Shown piece by piece: positions 50,057 to 60,700 of a DNA stretch of 61,233 nt. Position 1 is the stretch's first letter, and each line of letters opens with the position of its first letter. The notes beneath the pieces are model-generated. The model was not told the DNA's origin. It saw nothing but the letters and a program-made list of their open reading frames with translations, and did no database searches. The position numbers and the translations under genes were made by a program. Source of the DNA: Candidatus Segatella mututuai (GTDB lineage Bacteria > Bacteroidota > Bacteroidia > Bacteroidales > Bacteroidaceae); the NCBI GenBank assembly GCA_002439605.1, contig DJOI01000050.1, positions 1-61,233 on the forward strand, read 5' to 3'.

Positions 50057-53000
50057 ATGATACTAAACATGAAACATATCCGATCTTGTGCAACAACGTT
50101 GCTCGTCGCCCTGATTTCTCTTTTCATCTGGGCGGACAACGGTGAGCTGTATACATCGGACAAACTCTCAAGTTCGCTCATCAACTGCATCGTGCAAGAC
50201 AAGTATGGCTATATATGGATAGGTACCGAGTATGGACTGAACAAGTTTGACGGCTATCGATTCACCACCTACTTCCATGATGCCAAAGATTCCACGTCCA
50301 TCAACAACAACACGATTTCCAGTTTTTTGGTAGACAAGGAGGGGAACCTATGGGTGGGCAGCGCCAAAGGACTCATGCGCTATGACTATGAGAAAAACAA
50401 CTTCAAACGCTATCATTTTGCCAGTGGCAGGCAACCGCGCATCTACTCCATCATAGAAAGTCCCAAGGGCGACGTGCTGATAGGAACAGCTGGCTACGGC
50501 CTGTATCGAGCCAACAAGGAGCACCACACCATCACCTTGACTCCACTCTCGGCAGAAAAAGATTCCAACATCTTCTTCACACATATTTATTACGACAAGC
50601 ACAAGTATCTGTGGCAGAGCAGCCACCTTTCCACATTCTGCCGATTTTCGCTGCAGGGCAACAAAGCCACGTGCCGCAACTTCAAGTCGCCCTGCGGAGC
50701 TCCTGTTGCCTTTATGCAGCACCGCCCCAACACATTGCTCATCGTCTGTATGTATGGAATCCTGTATTACGACTACACGACAGCAAAGATAGCCGATGCC
50801 GGATACGACTTTGGCTCTTTCGCATCAAACACAACCATCAACAACGCTACATTCGACCGCGAGGGAAATCTCTACTTAGGCACCTCAGAGCATGGAGTGC
50901 TCATCATCAGAAAAGGCTGCGGAAAAGTGGAACAATTAGAAAGCACCAACAGCAACTTCGACTTGAGTTCGGCTTTTGTCCATGACGTGATGGAAGACAG
51001 GACTGGCAATCTGTGGGTGGGATGCTACAAGAAAGGCCTCTACCTCATCAACCAGCGCAAACAGGCTTTCAACACCTGGAGCTTCTCGGCACAGAAATAC
51101 ATCATAGGCAGTAGTGTGTCGTCGATAGCTCCCGGCATGAGGGGCGAGACCTGGTGCACGGTGCAGAACAACGGCGTATACTGCTTCGATCGCTCGGGAA
51201 AAATCATAGCCCATCCTCACTCGCCCGCCGGAACCAGCATCATATACAAAGACAAGCAAGGACGCTTCTGGGTAGGCAACGGAAATGCCCTGTACAGCTA
51301 CAATCCCTATACAGGCAGCTACCAACAGAAGCTTAATTTCGCAAGTGCAGGAATCTACTGCCTCACCGACGACAGCAAGGGCAATCTCTACATATCGGTA
51401 TACAGCAAGGGCATCTATATATATAATGTAAAAACAAAAAAGGTGAAGATTCTCAATATGCGACAGCACAGCCCTCGGGGCGCACTTTGCAACGATTGGG
51501 TAAGATGCATGATGTTCGACAAGTCGGGGCGACTTTGGATAGGAACCTCCAACGGTGTATCGTGCCTGACAAGCGACGGAAGTTTCGAAAGCTTGGGATG
51601 GGACTGCCTTCTGAAAAACCACCTTATCAACAGTATTTGCGAGGGAGAGAAAGGAAGCATATATTTCGGCACCGACGAAGGGCTCTACTTCTACAATCCC
51701 CGAACCAACAAGGCCGAGCCTTTCCCCCATGCAGAAGTACTGAACGGAAAGTCTATCAACAACATTGTGAAAGACCACCAGGGCGACCTATGGCTGGGCA
51801 CGACCATGGGCATTTGGCAATACAACAAGAAAAGCCAGCGTTTCATAGGGCACATCAACGGCAACGGACTTACCGCCAGGGAATATATCTTAGGAGCAGT
51901 CATGCACCTGAGCGACGACCTCATAGGATTCGGAACGGAAGACGGAATAACGACTTTCTATCCACAGAATGTAAAGTCGAACAAAATGAAATTGGGGAAT
52001 GTATACCTCACCAACTTCATCGTCGACGGAAAGTCTATCAACTGCCTGTCCAACCATTTCGTCATCCCCTACACGCAAAATTCGTTCAGGATGGAGTTTT
52101 CGTTGCTCAACTATAAGAACACAGACAACATCAGTTACCAATACCGCATCAATGGCGGCATCTGGAACTCGACCAGCGAAGGCGTGAACGCTATATCGTT
52201 TACCAAACTGAACCCTGGCAAATATACCTTGGAGGTGAGGGCTGCCAGCAATGGAACCTATTCCAAGCAAGCCACCATCATTACCATCGTGGTGAAAGAC
52301 CCCTGGTATGCTTCCGTGTGGGCATACATCGTTTACATCTTGGTTTTCGCAGCCTTGGCAACCTACTTCGTTCTTGCCTACGAGCGACGCCGCAAAGCCG
52401 ATCTCGACGAGACAAAGATGCAGTTTCTCATCAATGCCACACACGACATTCGCTCGCCGCTCACCCTCATCATGGGGCCTCTCAACAAGCTCAAGAGCAA
52501 GATACAGGATGCCGAGAGCCAGCAAGACCTGCAAACCATCGACCGCAATGCCAAGCGACTATTACTGCTCGTCAACCAAATACTCGACGAACGAAAGATA
52601 GACAAGAACCAAATGCGCCTGCACTGTCAGAAGACCGACCTCGTCAGTTTTGTCAAAGGCATCAGCTCGCTCTTCAGCTTCAATGCCAAGGAACGAGGCA
52701 TCAGCATCTGCCTGAGAACCGACGATACGCTGACCGAAGGCGAACCCTTATACACATGGATAGACCGCATCAACTTCGACAAAGTAATCAGCAACATACT
52801 GTCGAACGCCATGAAATATACCTTCAACGGGGGATATATTACTATCGAGCTCGGTCATAATAAGCGACAAGCCGTGATAAAAATAAGTGACACAGGAATT
52901 GGCTTCAAAGATGAGAAAACAGACAGACTGTTCGAACGCTTCTACCAGGGCAAGAACACCTGCGACCTGCACATAGAGGGAACGGGCATTGGGCTGAATC

Positions 53001-53953
53001 TGAGCCAGGCCATTGTGAAGATGCACGGAGGCTCCATCAAGGCGTACAACCGTACAGATGGAGTCAAAGGTGCATGTCTCGAAGTAACTCTTCCACTTGG
53101 CAAGGAACATTTGCGCCCAGAGGAGATTCTTGAGGAAGACTTGCTCAAGAACGAGAACACAGGCAAGAAGAAACAAGCCAGCAAGAACTTCAACATCCTC
53201 GTCGTGGACGATGACGCAGAAATTGCCCAGTACATCAAGAGCGAACTGAGCGATTGGTATAAATTCGACTATGCTCCCAACGGGAAAGAAGGGCTAAAGA
53301 CACTGCTCACGGGCAAGTACGACTTGGTGGTAAGTGATGTGATGATGCCCGAGATGGACGGCATCACCATGCTGAAAAACATCAAGAGCAACCCCAACAT
53401 CAGCGACATTCCCGTCATTCTGCTCACGTCGAAGAGCGAAGTGGACAACCGCCTGGAGGGACTGAAGCGAGGAGCAGATGCCTTCCTTGCCAAACCTTTC
53501 AATATGGAAGAACTTCACATCCTCATCGACAACCTGGTAGACAACGTGCGACGCCTTCGTGGCAAGTACACTGGAGCACAGGGACAAACCGAGAAGATAG
53601 AACAGATAGAGGTGAAAGGCAATAACGATGCCTTGATGGACCGCATCATGAAATGCATCAACGGCAATCTTGACAATCCCGATTTCAACGTAGAGAAACT
53701 CACCGAGGAAGTGGGAATCAGCCGTGCGCAGCTGCATCGCAAGATGAAAGAGATAGCAGGAGTTTCGACCGGTGAATTCATCAGAAATCTACGATTGGAG
53801 CAGGCCGCACGCCTCTTAGAGGAAGGAAAGATCAACATCACGCAGGTGGCTTACTCCGTAGGCTTCAATAACCAGACACACTTCTCCACTGTGTTTAAGA
53901 AGCACTTCGGAACAACACCTACCGAATATGCAGAAAGCAAAAGGAAACAATAA
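50057..53953 (+). CDS. hybrid two-component system regulator (XynR-like HTCS)
   Basis: A 1298-residue one-chain two-component system. After a signal segment come periplasmic beta-propeller repeats (about 25-650, recurring L-W-I/V-G-T motifs), a Y_Y_Y domain (about 665-745) and a membrane helix (about 755-775). The kinase has H796 in A-T-H-D-I-R-S-P-L, then N-A-M-K-Y-T, D-T-G-I-G-F and G-T-G-I-G-L-N-L-S. The receiver has D1094 in S-D-V-M-M-P-E-M-D-G, and an AraC-type DNA-binding domain covers about the last 105 residues. HTCS propellers sense oligosaccharides. Its place beside the GH10-GH43 operon matches XynR of P. bryantii. A start at 50069 gives a tidier signal peptide. GH67 follows 22 nt later. 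Confidence 0.93.
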   Translation: MILNMKHIRSCATTLLVALISLFIWADNGELYTSDKLSSSLINCIVQDKYGYIWIGTEYGLNKFDGYRFTTYFHDAKDSTSINNNTISSFLVDKEGNLWVGSAKGLMRYDYEKNNFKRYHFASGRQPRIYSIIESPKGDVLIGTAGYGLYRANKEHHTITLTPLSAEKDSNIFFTHIYYDKHKYLWQSSHLSTFCRFSLQGNKATCRNFKSPCGAPVAFMQHRPNTLLIVCMYGILYYDYTTAKIADAGYDFGSFASNTTINNATFDREGNLYLGTSEHGVLIIRKGCGKVEQLESTNSNFDLSSAFVHDVMEDRTGNLWVGCYKKGLYLINQRKQAFNTWSFSAQKYIIGSSVSSIAPGMRGETWCTVQNNGVYCFDRSGKIIAHPHSPAGTSIIYKDKQGRFWVGNGNALYSYNPYTGSYQQKLNFASAGIYCLTDDSKGNLYISVYSKGIYIYNVKTKKVKILNMRQHSPRGALCNDWVRCMMFDKSGRLWIGTSNGVSCLTSDGSFESLGWDCLLKNHLINSICEGEKGSIYFGTDEGLYFYNPRTNKAEPFPHAEVLNGKSINNIVKDHQGDLWLGTTMGIWQYNKKSQRFIGHINGNGLTAREYILGAVMHLSDDLIGFGTEDGITTFYPQNVKSNKMKLGNVYLTNFIVDGKSINCLSNHFVIPYTQNSFRMEFSLLNYKNTDNISYQYRINGGIWNSTSEGVNAISFTKLNPGKYTLEVRAASNGTYSKQATIITIVVKDPWYASVWAYIVYILVFAALATYFVLAYERRRKADLDETKMQFLINATHDIRSPLTLIMGPLNKLKSKIQDAESQQDLQTIDRNAKRLLLLVNQILDERKIDKNQMRLHCQKTDLVSFVKGISSLFSFNAKERGISICLRTDDTLTEGEPLYTWIDRINFDKVISNILSNAMKYTFNGGYITIELGHNKRQAVIKISDTGIGFKDEKTDRLFERFYQGKNTCDLHIEGTGIGLNLSQAIVKMHGGSIKAYNRTDGVKGACLEVTLPLGKEHLRPEEILEEDLLKNENTGKKKQASKNFNILVVDDDAEIAQYIKSELSDWYKFDYAPNGKEGLKTLLTGKYDLVVSDVMMPEMDGITMLKNIKSNPNISDIPVILLTSKSEVDNRLEGLKRGADAFLAKPFNMEELHILIDNLVDNVRRLRGKYTGAQGQTEKIEQIEVKGNNDALMDRIMKCINGNLDNPDFNVEKLTEEVGISRAQLHRKMKEIAGVSTGEFIRNLRLEQAARLLEEGKINITQVAYSVGFNNQTHFSTVFKKHFGTTPTEYAESKRKQ

Positions 53954-53975
53954 CAACCCCAAAACAATTGAAAAT

Positions 53976-55916
53976 ATGAGAAAATACCTCATCACGCTCT
54001 ACTTGCTGGCCATCGTTCTCTGCTCACAGGCGCAGAGCGACGGTTCACAGCTCTGGCTTGGCAACGCCCAACCCGCAGGTTGTAAGGTGAGTTGCAAGAC
54101 AGAGAACAACGCCACCATCAACATTGCCAAGGAAGTACTCATTCAGAACTACCAAGGCAAGGAAGTAACCCTCAACCTGGATTCAAGCCTCAACTTGGGC
54201 GAAGGCTACTGCATTACAGAGTCTTCCATCACCGCAAACAACCCTATAGGCATCTTATACGGAGCCTACGAACTCATCCGCCTTCAGCGCACCGATGCTC
54301 TCTCCACACTTCCCAAGACTGAGAAGCCTGCCGTAGAACTACGCATTCTCAACCATTGGGACAACCTGGACGGAAGCATAGAGCGTGGCTATGCCGGCAA
54401 GAGCATCTGGAAATGGGAAGAGATAAAAGTGGGGAAAAACGGGAAAGGAGGCAGCATCAGCAAGAGTCTGCACGACAGAATCGTAGCCTACGCACGTGCC
54501 AATGCCTCCTTGGGCATCAACGGTTCGGTGCTCAACAACGTGAATGCATCGCCCAAAATGATGACAGACCTATATATCAACAAGGTGAAAGTCATCGCCA
54601 ACATCCTGCGCCCTTACGGTATCCGTGTCTACCTCTCCATCAATTTCGCCTCGCCCATGGCTCTCGGCTACACCAAGAGTGCCGACCCTCTCGACAAGAA
54701 GGTTCAGCAGTGGTGGCAGAAGAAAGCCAAGGAAATCTATGCTGCCATCCCCGACTTCGGCGGTTTCCTTGTAAAAGCCAATTCCGAGGGACAGCCAGGA
54801 CCTGGCGACTATCACCGTACTCATGCAGAAGGAGCCAATATGCTTGCCGATGCCTTGAAGCCATACGGTGGCATCGTGATGTGGAGAAGCTTTGTCTATG
54901 GAGCCAATCACAAGGGGGAAGACCGAGTGAAACAAGCTGTCAGCGAATTTAAGGACTTGGATGGCAAATTCCATGACAATGTCATCTTGCAATCCAAGAA
55001 TGGTCCTCTCGACTTCCAACCTCGCGAGCCATACGCTCCTATCTTCGACAACATCCATCAGACCCCACAAATGGCAGAGCTGCAGATTACCCAGGAATAC
55101 CTCGGTCAGTCCAAGCACCTTACCTATCTTGCCCCGATGTGGAAAGAGTTTTTCGGTTTTGTCAACCCAAGCAAGTTGAAGGGAATAGCAGGTGTTGCCA
55201 ACATCGGAGACGATGCCAACTGGTGTGGGCATCCATTCTCACAAGCCAACTGGTATGCTTTTGGCCGGTTGGCATGGAATCCTTCGATCTCATCGGAAAG
55301 AATAGCCCATGAATGGCTCGTCCAAACCTACGGATGCAAGGACGAAAAATTCACCAAACCCGTGGAAATGATAATGATGACCTCACGTGAGGCATGCGTC
55401 AACTACATGATGCCACTCGGCTTGCACCATATCTTCAAGTTCGACCATCATTATGGTCCTGAGCCCGATGGATTCAAGGCTGAGTATCCCATAGAATGGT
55501 GCCCGGTATACTATCACAAGGCAGACAGCATTGGAATAGGCTTCGAACGCTCTTCAAAGGGGACAGGGGCTGTCAACCAATATCCTGAACCTTACCGCAG
55601 CATGTACGATGACCTCAGCACTTGCCCCGAAGAATATCTTTTGTGGTTCCACCATGTGCCTTGGACCTACCGCCTGCAGTCGGGCAGCACCCTGTGGCAA
55701 GAACTCTGCATGAGGTACGACATGGGCGTTGCCATGGTGGAGGTGTATCGCGACTACTGGCACACCCAAGCCAAGAGATTCATGCGCGGACACGAGCAGG
55801 AATGGCAACACACCGACTCACTGTTGCAGGTACAGCTCAGCAATGCCAAGGAATGGCGAGACACCTGTCTGCGCTACTTCCAGACATTCTCCAAACAGCC
55901 TATCGTAGAAGAATAA
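53976..55916 (+). CDS. GH67 alpha-glucuronidase
   Basis: A 646-residue enzyme with a signal peptide (about 1-19, ending C-S-Q-A-Q). It has the GH67 N-terminal domain, the family hallmark N-H-W-D-N-L-D-G-S-I-E-R-G-Y-A-G, F-L-V-K-A-N-S-E-G-Q-P-G-P and W-C-G-H-P-F-S-Q-A-N-W-Y. It removes 4-O-methyl-glucuronic acid from the non-reducing end of xylo-oligosaccharides. It lies 22 nt after the HTCS gene with no promoter between, so it is likely on the same transcript. The frame could start 16 codons earlier, but that would overlap the HTCS stop and lack a signal peptide. Confidence 0.95.
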   Translation: MRKYLITLYLLAIVLCSQAQSDGSQLWLGNAQPAGCKVSCKTENNATINIAKEVLIQNYQGKEVTLNLDSSLNLGEGYCITESSITANNPIGILYGAYELIRLQRTDALSTLPKTEKPAVELRILNHWDNLDGSIERGYAGKSIWKWEEIKVGKNGKGGSISKSLHDRIVAYARANASLGINGSVLNNVNASPKMMTDLYINKVKVIANILRPYGIRVYLSINFASPMALGYTKSADPLDKKVQQWWQKKAKEIYAAIPDFGGFLVKANSEGQPGPGDYHRTHAEGANMLADALKPYGGIVMWRSFVYGANHKGEDRVKQAVSEFKDLDGKFHDNVILQSKNGPLDFQPREPYAPIFDNIHQTPQMAELQITQEYLGQSKHLTYLAPMWKEFFGFVNPSKLKGIAGVANIGDDANWCGHPFSQANWYAFGRLAWNPSISSERIAHEWLVQTYGCKDEKFTKPVEMIMMTSREACVNYMMPLGLHHIFKFDHHYGPEPDGFKAEYPIEWCPVYYHKADSIGIGFERSSKGTGAVNQYPEPYRSMYDDLSTCPEEYLLWFHHVPWTYRLQSGSTLWQELCMRYDMGVAMVEVYRDYWHTQAKRFMRGHEQEWQHTDSLLQVQLSNAKEWRDTCLRYFQTFSKQPIVEE

Positions 55917-55977
55917 AAAAACATTCTCTCAACAGAAAGCCAATAAGACTACACCCATAACAAACAATTACCTGCAC

Positions 55978-57630
55978 ATGAAAAAGATATTTCTAACATT
56001 GAGCCTTCTTTTGGCTTGCAGCCTCGGCACATGGGCTACTGTAAGACTGCAGAAGCAAGGAACAGCCACACAACTTACTGTCAACGGCAAACCCATGCTC
56101 CTGCTGGCAGGCGAACTGAGCAACTCGGCAGCCACCAGCCCCGCCGACATCATACAGGCTTTCAAAAACATCAAAAGGACAAACGCCAACACAGTCTTCG
56201 TTCCTGCCTACTGGGAATTGATGGAACCCACCGAGGGAAAATACGACTTTGCTCTCGTCGACAGCGTCATCAGCCAAGCCCGGAAGCAAGAACTAAAGAT
56301 AGTCTTCCTGTGGTTTGGAGCCTGGAAAAACTCAATGAGTTGCTATGCCCCGCTATGGGTGAAGGAGAACACCAAACGTTTTCCGCGGGCTCTTACCAGC
56401 CAAGGCAAGCCGTTGGAAATAGTCTCAGCCTTCGACCCCAACATACTGCAAGCCGACAAACGGGCTTTCTGCCAGTTGATGCAGCACATCAAAGAGGTGG
56501 ACAGCAAAGAAAATACTGTCATCATGATGCAAGTAGAGAACGAGATAGGCATGCTTGAGGCGGCACGCGACCATTCGTCTTTGGCAGAGAAAGCTTACCA
56601 ACAGCAAGTACCAGCCAAACTCATCAAAGCCTTGAAGCTCAACAAGAAGGGCACCTGGGCCGAGGTCTTTGGCACCGACTGCTATGCCGAGGAGAAGTTT
56701 CAGGCTTATCACTATGCCCAATATGTAGAACAGTTGGTCTCGGCAGGCAAGGCCATCTACCATCTGCCGATGTATGTCAACGCAGCCATGAACAGCCGAG
56801 GCAGGAAACCAGGCGAATATCCATCAGCCGGTCCTCTGGCACACCTTATTAATATATGGAAGTGCGCCGCCCCCCATATTGACATCTACGCCCCCGACAT
56901 TTATGATACAGGCTATAAAGACTGGGTGGCTCAATACAAGCGTGCAGACAATCCTTTCTTTACTCCCGAGGTACGATGCGATAAGAACAGCGGTGTGAAA
57001 GCACTCTATACCTTTGGCGAGGTGGATGCCATCAGCTTCAGCCCTTTTGCCTTCGACCAGGCCGACTATCGAACCCAAAAAGAGATAAGAAAAGCATACC
57101 AAATGCTGAGTGAACTTTCACCCCTGCTGCTCCAGCACCAAGGCAAAGGCAAGACATGGGGACTGCTCTTCGACCAACAGGACAAAGAGCGCATCATCAT
57201 CGATGACGACATCGTGCTGACCTGCCGCCACAACTTCACTCTCCCATGGGATCCACGCGCCACAAACGGAACACCATGGCCTGAAGGAGGAGGCATGATA
57301 CTTCGGTTGGCTCCTTACGAATACCTCATTGCAGGCAATGGCATCGTGGTGAACTTTATGAAACAGTCGGAACAACGACAAACCGAAGAAAAGAAACTCG
57401 GTGAAGACGGTTTTGCCGACCAAGGCAAGATGGTTAACGCCCCAACCGTCAGATCCCGGTTTCAGGGCAAGCGCATAGGCATAGGATACATCAATCAGGT
57501 TCGCATAAGCAAAGAAGGAAAACCTATCTTCATCCGCCGTGACAACGGCGACCAAGACCATCAAGGACGACACGCCCGCATTTCGTGTGGAGAATACAGG
57601 ATTTTACACGTAAAACTATACGAATATTAA
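55978..57630 (+). CDS. GH35/DUF5597 family glycoside hydrolase
   Basis: A 550-residue exported protein with a signal peptide (about 1-20). The GH35-like barrel has the opening V-N-G-K-P-M-L-L-L-A-G-E-L, the acid/base E189 in Q-V-E-N-E-I-G and likely nucleophile E331 in T-P-E-V-R-C-D. The C-terminal quarter resembles DUF5597, often paired with this barrel in Bacteroidota. GH35 members remove beta-linked galactose; within this locus a terminal galactose on xylan side chains is a reasonable target, but this is inferred. It starts 61 nt after GH67. Confidence 0.8.
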   Translation: MKKIFLTLSLLLACSLGTWATVRLQKQGTATQLTVNGKPMLLLAGELSNSAATSPADIIQAFKNIKRTNANTVFVPAYWELMEPTEGKYDFALVDSVISQARKQELKIVFLWFGAWKNSMSCYAPLWVKENTKRFPRALTSQGKPLEIVSAFDPNILQADKRAFCQLMQHIKEVDSKENTVIMMQVENEIGMLEAARDHSSLAEKAYQQQVPAKLIKALKLNKKGTWAEVFGTDCYAEEKFQAYHYAQYVEQLVSAGKAIYHLPMYVNAAMNSRGRKPGEYPSAGPLAHLINIWKCAAPHIDIYAPDIYDTGYKDWVAQYKRADNPFFTPEVRCDKNSGVKALYTFGEVDAISFSPFAFDQADYRTQKEIRKAYQMLSELSPLLLQHQGKGKTWGLLFDQQDKERIIIDDDIVLTCRHNFTLPWDPRATNGTPWPEGGGMILRLAPYEYLIAGNGIVVNFMKQSEQRQTEEKKLGEDGFADQGKMVNAPTVRSRFQGKRIGIGYINQVRISKEGKPIFIRRDNGDQDHQGRHARISCGEYRILHVKLYEY

Positions 57631-57642
57631 GCAAAAGAACAA

Positions 57643-57673
57643 GATGAAACATTAACAAACACCGATGAAACAT
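57643..57673 (+). promoter_or_regulatory. direct repeat GATGAAACAT, candidate HTCS operator
   Basis: GATGAAACAT occurs at 57643-57652 and 57664-57673, a 21-bp step (two helical turns). The second copy ends 29 bp before the SusC -7 box, so it abuts the -33 position, where activators usually sit. Confidence 0.5.
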
Positions 57674-57702
57674 ATAATAATAGCCCCAAATAGATAAATA
57701 CC

Positions 57703-57710
57703 TATCTTTG
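57703..57710 (+). promoter_or_regulatory. -7 box of susC-susD
   Basis: TATCTTTG matches TAnnTTTG, 43 nt before the SusC ATG. No TTTG lies at the -33 distance, fitting an activated promoter. Confidence 0.6.
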
Positions 57711-57753
57711 CAGAAGAATTATATCAAAAACCCATAATTAAAACCAAATCATC

Positions 57754-60700
57754 ATGAAACATGTAGATTACACTATGAAGTGTCTCGTCTTGCTATTGAT
57801 GTTCTTAGTCTTCCCAATTGGGGGGGCATTTGCACAAGGCAATTCCATAAAAGGCACAATTCTCGGAGATGACGGTCCTGTCATCGGAGCAACAATCCGT
57901 GTGAAAGGTTCACCCAATGTGGCAGCAGTAAGCGACCTTGACGGTAACTTTACCATCAAGGCAGCCAAGGGATCGACCTTGCTGATTTCTTATTTAGGTT
58001 ACAAAGACAAAGAAGTAAAGGTGACGAACGGGCACATGGAGATTACTCTCGTGCCAGATGCTCAGGCTTTGAGCGAAGTTGTAGTGGTGGGGTACGGACA
58101 GATGAAACGTGCCGACCTCACAGGTTCCGTGGCTTCAGTCGGAGAAAAAGCCATCGAGAAATCTGTGGCTACATCTATCGACCAGGTACTTCAAGGTCGT
58201 GCTGCCGGTGTGCAAATCCAAGCCAACACCGGTACACCAGGTGGTAGCAACACGATTCGCATTCGTGGTACGAACTCTCTCAATGCAACTTCACAACCTA
58301 TCTTCGTCATCGATGGTGTCATCATCGACTCATCTGGCGGCGACGATGGAAACTCCAACCCTCTTTCCCTCATCAACCCATCGGACATTGTGAGCATGGA
58401 CATCTTAAAGGATGCCTCTGCTACCGCTATCTATGGCTCTCGCGCATCCAATGGTGTCATCATGATTACCACCAAGCGTGGTCAGAGTGGCGAGGCAAAC
58501 ATCACATACGACGGTTATGTAGGTTGGCAGGCAATGCCCGGCAAGCTTGACGTGATGAACCTTCAGGAATATGCTACACATTACAAAGACATCAGCGATG
58601 CCAACATCAAGCCAGCTTCCAGCCTCTGGGTTCGTGGCGACTTGATGGGCGAAGGCACCGACTGGCAAGACGAGCTGTACCGCAAGGCTCTCATGACCAG
58701 CCACAACGTGAGCATGAGTGGTGGTAACAAGGATATCACCTATGCCATCAGCGCAGGTTATCTTGATCAGGATGGTATTGCCATCGGATCTGGCTTCAAG
58801 CGCCAAACCTTGCGTGGCAATATCGACGCACAAATCAAGAAGTGGCTCAAGGGTGGCATCAACTTCTCGCTCGCCGACAGTAAGCAGCAGACGTCTTCCA
58901 CCTATAATATTATCATGACAGCGCTCACATCCCAGCCATCCGTAGCCGTTCGCAACACCGAGGGTGGTTACGATGGTCCAGACGACCAGTGGATGCCAGA
59001 CAACCCCGTGGCTCTTGCTGAGATTACCGACAATCACAACAAAAAGACCAACTTCCGCGTAAACACTTACTTAGAGGCAACGCTTATCAAGGGATTGACC
59101 TTCAAAACCGAGCTTTCGGCTGATTACAATTTCAACAACTACTATTATTATCAGCCAGATTACCAATTTGGCGTGAAGACCAACGATGTACGTACAGGCA
59201 AGTGGACCAAGACCAACTCTAAGTACTGGTCATGGCGTAACATCTTGACCTATGCCAACACCTTTGGCAAGCACAACATGAACGTGATGGTAGGTCAGGA
59301 AATGAGCCACAACCACTGGGAGACCCAGGTAGGTAGTACTACAGGCTATCTTTCCAACAGCGCCACCGACATATCGGCAGGTAGCTATGCAGACAGCCGT
59401 GCCACAGGTTATCAGAACAACAACGCCTTGTTCTCTTACTTCGGTCGCGCCTTCTATAGTTTCGACGACCGCTATCTCGTGACAGCAACTCTCCGCCGCG
59501 ATGGTAGTTCGAAGTTTGCCGAAGGCCATCGCTGGGGTTGGTTCCCATCAGCAGCCTTGGCTTGGCGTGCCAGCAATGAAGCTTTCTTGAAGGACAACAA
59601 GGTCATCAGCAACTTGAAGCTCCGCCTCGGTTGGGGTGCCACAGGTAACCAGAATGTAGAGGACTGGGCTTACACCGCCCTTCTCGCTACCTATACCACT
59701 CCTTGGGGCGTAGGTGTATTGAATGCCAACAACGCCAACCCTAACTTGAAGTGGGAGACCACCTACTCCACCAACGTGGGTATCGACCTCAGCCTCTTCA
59801 ACGGTCGCATTGAGTTCATCGCCGACTGGTACTACAAGAAGACCAAGGACTTGCTCCTCAAGCTCGACCTTCCTGCCTTCTTGGGTTCAGGCGCAGGTTC
59901 AGGCTATGGTGTAGCCAGCAACCCATGGGGTAACATCGGTAGCTTACGCAACACAGGTGTCGAGTTCACCTTGAACACCGACAACATCGAGAGCAAAGGA
60001 TTCTCTTGGCGCACCAATGCCGTGCTCTCCCTGAACCGCAACAAGGTGGTATCGCTCGATACCGCTACAGGTACCCTGCCAAAGACTTTGCAGATTGGTT
60101 CAGAGACAGCTACCGTTACCAACACCATCGTAGGCCAGCCTATCGGACAGTTCTGGGGCTACAAGGTAATCGGTCGTTTCGACAAGCCTGAGGACTTCTA
60201 CTATAAAGACAAGGATGGCAATGTGAAACAGGTAGCCATCCCTGAGGGAAGTAAGATTGCACAGAGCGGAACATGGATTGGTGACTATATCTTCGAAGAT
60301 ATCAATGGCGATGGTGTCATCAACAACGATGACCAAACCTTCATAGGAAACCCTGAGCCTAAGTTCACATGGGGACTCGGCAATACATTCTCTTACAAGG
60401 GCATCGACTTAACCATCCAGTTCAGTGGTTCCTACGGCAACAAGGTACTCAACTATGGTCGCCGCAGTTTGGAAGTTTCCGGTTCTACCTCCAACTTGTT
60501 GAGAACCGTTCTCGACTACGCACGAGTAGAAAAGATCGACCCAGACGGACCAGACGATTACCGTAACTATCACGTGACGAACCCAGAGACCATCCAGCCT
60601 CGCCTCTACACCGCCAGCGGAAGCAATGCCAACGCCCGTGTAAGCGATGCATACGTGGAAGATGGCTCTTACATCCGTTTGCAGAACATCTCTCTTTCTT

